Assembly: GCF_017255415.1 (NCBI RefSeq)
Contig: NZ_JAFJZZ010000003.1
Location: forward strand, 214,946 to 278,945
Source of the DNA: Clostridium aminobutyricum
GTDB lineage: Bacteria > Bacillota > Clostridia > Peptostreptococcales > Anaerovoracaceae
Length of the DNA stretch: 64,000 nucleotides
Reading direction: 5' to 3'
Position 1 is the stretch's first letter, and every line of letters starts with the position of its first letter. Below, piece by piece: positions 61,860 to 64,000 of this stretch. The notes beneath the pieces are model-generated. The model saw nothing but the letters and a program-made list of their open reading frames with translations, was not told the DNA's origin and ran no database searches. Position numbers and translations under genes: made by a program.

Positions 61860-61882
61860 CATAGTTCTAATTAAACTACGGC
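61860..61882. repeat. Inverted copy of the left-end 23-mer
   Basis: Reverse complement of 60454-60476 with a single mismatch (CATAGTTCTAATTAAACT then R then CGGC). It lies 34 bases after the integrase stop, so the integrase gene is bracketed by inverted repeats. Confidence 0.8.
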
Positions 61883-62032
61883 AGACTTGAAATAAGAGAT
61901 TACCCTTAGTTTCCCTCATTCCAAGCCACTTATCCATTGTTTTTCGTACAATCAACCGACGAAAAGTTTTTTTAAGAGCAGAGGCCCGTGAAACAAGGCG
62001 AACGTAACGTCGAAAGGAAAGGATATGTGAAC

Positions 62033-63733
62033 ATGAAAAAGTGGTTTGAAAATCTGAGGATTTCAAAAAAATTGGCAATCGGATTTCTTCTTGTGTCTTT
62101 CTTAGGAATTATAATCGGTCTTACCGGAGTTATCAATCTAGTAAAGATGATTAATGATCAGCAGGAGACGTATGAGCAGTGTACATTAGGAATAGAATAT
62201 TCTTACGAAGCGGAGAACAGCTTTTTAAATATCAGAACAGCAATAAGAAATTTATACATTTATTACGATACCGATAAGGCAACGTATTGTGAAGAGATTT
62301 CAGCCCAACTGGATAAGGTTGAAACGCAATTCAGTAACTACAGTAAAACAATAGCAGACAGTCAGGATCAAGAAAATTTTGAATCAATGGAAGCGGCCTA
62401 TGAACCTTATGAGGAAGTAGTACATGAAATATTGGAAGCAGCACAGGCAGGGAAACCGGCTACGGAGATACTTGGCTTGATTGAAGATGCTGGACAAGTT
62501 ACTAACCGTGCTACTCAAGCGTTTAATGACATTGTGAAATACAACGATGTAACGGCAGGGCAAAGGCTTGAGGCTGATAAAACATTTACGTGGATTTCAA
62601 TATATATCATGATCGGTATCATACTCTTATCCTTTGCTATCTCTGTAACTCTTGGGTGGTACATATCCGGCTTAATTAGTAAACCAATGCAAAAATTCGC
62701 TGCGTTTGCTGAAATGCTGGCGGTTGGAGATATCGACGTGGATAAGATTACGGATGAGAAGGATAGGCTCTGGGTATCGAGAAAGGATGAGATAGGAACA
62801 CTTGCCAATTCCTTTGACAGGGTGATTGTGAGTACCATTGATCAGGCACAAAAGATGCGGGCAATTGCGGCCGGTGATTTGACTACCAACATAACAGTCA
62901 GGTCAGAGTATGATGTTCTGTCGAAAGCACTGACCGTTTTGGTAGATAATCTCCACGAACTCGCAAGTTCCATTGTTTCGTCCGCCAATCAAGTAGATTC
63001 CGGGGCAAGGCTGGTCGCAGATTCCAGTACATCACTGTCACAGGGAGCAGCTGAGCAGGCCAGTTCAGTAGAAGAATTGACCGCTTCACTGGAGGAAATC
63101 ACTTCCCAGACAGTTCAAAATGCGCGAAATGCACAAACCGCTGACGAGCTTACGAAGAATATTAAAGGAGATGCGGAAGCAGGCAGCGTACAAATGACAG
63201 AAATGCTAAGAGCCATGGATGAGATCAATGATTCGTCTGACAATATCAGTAAAATTATCAAGGTCATTGAGGACATTGCTTTCCAGACAAACATACTGGC
63301 TCTTAATGCAGCGGTAGAGGCAGCTAGAGCTGGGGAACACGGTAAGGGTTTTGCAGTTGTGGCTGAGGAAGTTAGAACGCTGGCAGCAAAATCCGCTCAG
63401 GCCGCAAATGAGACAACTGAATTAATAGAAGGCTCTATTCATAAAGTTGAAATCGGCACAAAAATTGCCAATGTGACGGCGGGTGCCCTTGATAAAATCG
63501 TTTCTGAAATTGCAAAAGCAACCGATATTGTCGGAGATATTGCTTTCGCATCCAATGAGCAAGCGGGCTCACTAGAGCAAATCAATCAGGGGATCATGCA
63601 GGTTTCGCGAGTGGTTCAGAGCACGGCAGCTTCTTCTGAGGAATGTGCAGCTGCGAGTGAGGAACTGTCCGGTCAGGCAGAAAAGATGAAGATGAGCGTC
63701 GGGATATTTAAGTTGAAAGGTGGCACCAACTGA
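62033..63733 (+). CDS. Methyl-accepting chemotaxis protein
   Basis: A 566-residue chemoreceptor. Membrane segment one lies at about 12-32, a 4-helix-bundle sensor at about 35-185 and segment two at about 187-210. A HAMP domain follows and then a long cytoplasmic coiled coil. The signalling tip reads [39 protein letters not shown], nearly canonical. It signals to CheA/CheW at the membrane. The ATG at 62033 follows AAGGAAAGGA. No che or flagellar gene is in the window. It lies between the integrase and the right-hand repeat, so it may be cargo. Confidence 0.93.
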   Translation: MKKWFENLRISKKLAIGFLLVSFLGIIIGLTGVINLVKMINDQQETYEQCTLGIEYSYEAENSFLNIRTAIRNLYIYYDTDKATYCEEISAQLDKVETQFSNYSKTIADSQDQENFESMEAAYEPYEEVVHEILEAAQAGKPATEILGLIEDAGQVTNRATQAFNDIVKYNDVTAGQRLEADKTFTWISIYIMIGIILLSFAISVTLGWYISGLISKPMQKFAAFAEMLAVGDIDVDKITDEKDRLWVSRKDEIGTLANSFDRVIVSTIDQAQKMRAIAAGDLTTNITVRSEYDVLSKALTVLVDNLHELASSIVSSANQVDSGARLVADSSTSLSQGAAEQASSVEELTASLEEITSQTVQNARNAQTADELTKNIKGDAEAGSVQMTEMLRAMDEINDSSDNISKIIKVIEDIAFQTNILALNAAVEAARAGEHGKGFAVVAEEVRTLAAKSAQAANETTELIEGSIHKVEIGTKIANVTAGALDKIVSEIAKATDIVGDIAFASNEQAGSLEQINQGIMQVSRVVQSTAASSEECAAASEELSGQAEKMKMSVGIFKLKGGTN

Positions 63734-63810
63734 TAGGAGATCGTTGCTTAAGAAGCAATATCTTATATATTTCTCAACAGGCAGCATATGCGGCCATTAC
63801 CAACACATGA

Positions 63811-63843
63811 GTGTAGGATAGTGGTATATCCGGTATCCTACAC
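63811..63843. terminator. Hairpin after the chemoreceptor gene
   Basis: GTGTAGGATA (63811-63820) pairs perfectly with TATCCTACAC (63834-63843), extended by ATGAG/CTCAT. There is no T-run, so it may be a processing or recombination structure rather than a terminator. Confidence 0.45.
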
Positions 63844-63896
63844 GAGCTCATTATGACATTATTTTTTGATAAGTGCTTAGATTTTTTGTCAATTAA

Positions 63897-63959
63897 GCCG
63901 CAGTTTACTTTAAACTGCGGCACCATTTTTTGAGTTATTTCGACTTATTTTGATTATAT
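63897..63959. repeat. Right end repeat, homologous to the integrase upstream region
   Basis: GCCGCAGTTTA-CTT-TAAACTGCGGC (63897-63921) is a perfect palindrome, and TCGACTTATTTTGATTATAT (63940-63959) matches 60497-60516 at 18 of 20. The spacing of 43 bases between the two motifs is identical to that at the left end. The first part followed by CATTTTTTG can also act as a terminator. Confidence 0.7.
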
Positions 63960-64000
63960 CTCATATGGAAAAATCTAGCAACACAAAAAATGGCTTATGG

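Noticed and set aside
60454..63959. Prophage or conjugative element
   Set aside because: Only an integrase and a chemoreceptor are present between the repeats. No replication, packaging or transfer gene was seen.

Overview
The window looks like chromosome of an anaerobic or microaerotolerant Bacillota, most likely a Clostridia member. The reasons are A+T-rich spacers, strong GGAGG-type ribosome binding sites, many TTGACA-N17-TATAAT promoters, hybrid-cluster protein, a ferredoxin-linked 2-oxoacid oxidoreductase, LrgAB and a spore-surface-like collagen protein. Genes for oxygen defence (katG, perR, sod, bcp, ferritin-like) are scattered through it. No rRNA, tRNA, CRISPR array, transposase or phage structural gene was seen. 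Genus cannot be fixed from the sequence alone.

Layout. 1-7.6 kb: a ketopantoate-reductase-like gene divergent from a TetR gene, a nitroreductase, an unrecognised HTH protein preceded by a 32-codon ORF, a GlnT-type glutamine synthetase beside a remnant of a class II amidotransferase, and a MarR/Bcr-CflA efflux pair with a clear operator. 8-10.8 kb: katG-perR with a perfect PerR box. 11-17.4 kb: a diguanylate cyclase, 3-methyladenine glycosylase, flavoprotein, ferritin-like protein, KorAB and a dienelactone-hydrolase-like protein. 17.5-20.7 kb: a TetR gene and lon, sharing one operator sequence. 20.7-24.1 kb: AlkC-type glycosylase with a Dabb protein, then an SDR enzyme and WYL regulator sharing an operator. 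24.2-27.6 kb: MarR, a QueG-like iron-sulfur protein and hcp. 27.7-30.1 kb: lrgAB, a cytidylate-kinase-like gene and a GntR regulator in one operon with a GntR-type operator.

30.2-36.6 kb: a LURP-one-like protein, an 883-residue TetM/EF-G-like GTPase fused to a YacP/Rae1-type NYN nuclease, a repeat element, a bacteriohemerythrin stub, an AraC regulator, an MFS transporter and a lipoprotein. 36.8-43.7 kb: a short AraC-type protein, SEC-C methionine aminopeptidase and a five-gene peptide/nickel-type ABC importer behind a structured leader. 43.7-47.9 kb: MarR plus a heterodimeric ABC exporter. 48-55.4 kb: ProC-like protein, SOD, an HTH/DUF4180 pair, iron alcohol dehydrogenase, a DrrAB-like exporter, a surface protein and a YfcE phosphodiesterase. 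55.4-60.3 kb: a collagen-like protein with a remnant of a second one, a second copy of the repeat, a MutS2-like ATPase lacking Smr, Bcp and DUF1697. 60.4-64 kb: a tyrosine recombinase and a chemoreceptor framed by related 63-bp ends, which may be one unit of a tandem array.

The most notable points are the ribosomal GTPase-nuclease fusion, the integrase/chemoreceptor unit with repeated ends, the TetR operator shared with lon, the dispersed repeat whose hairpin stem covaries between copies, and the candidate attenuator ahead of the ABC importer.
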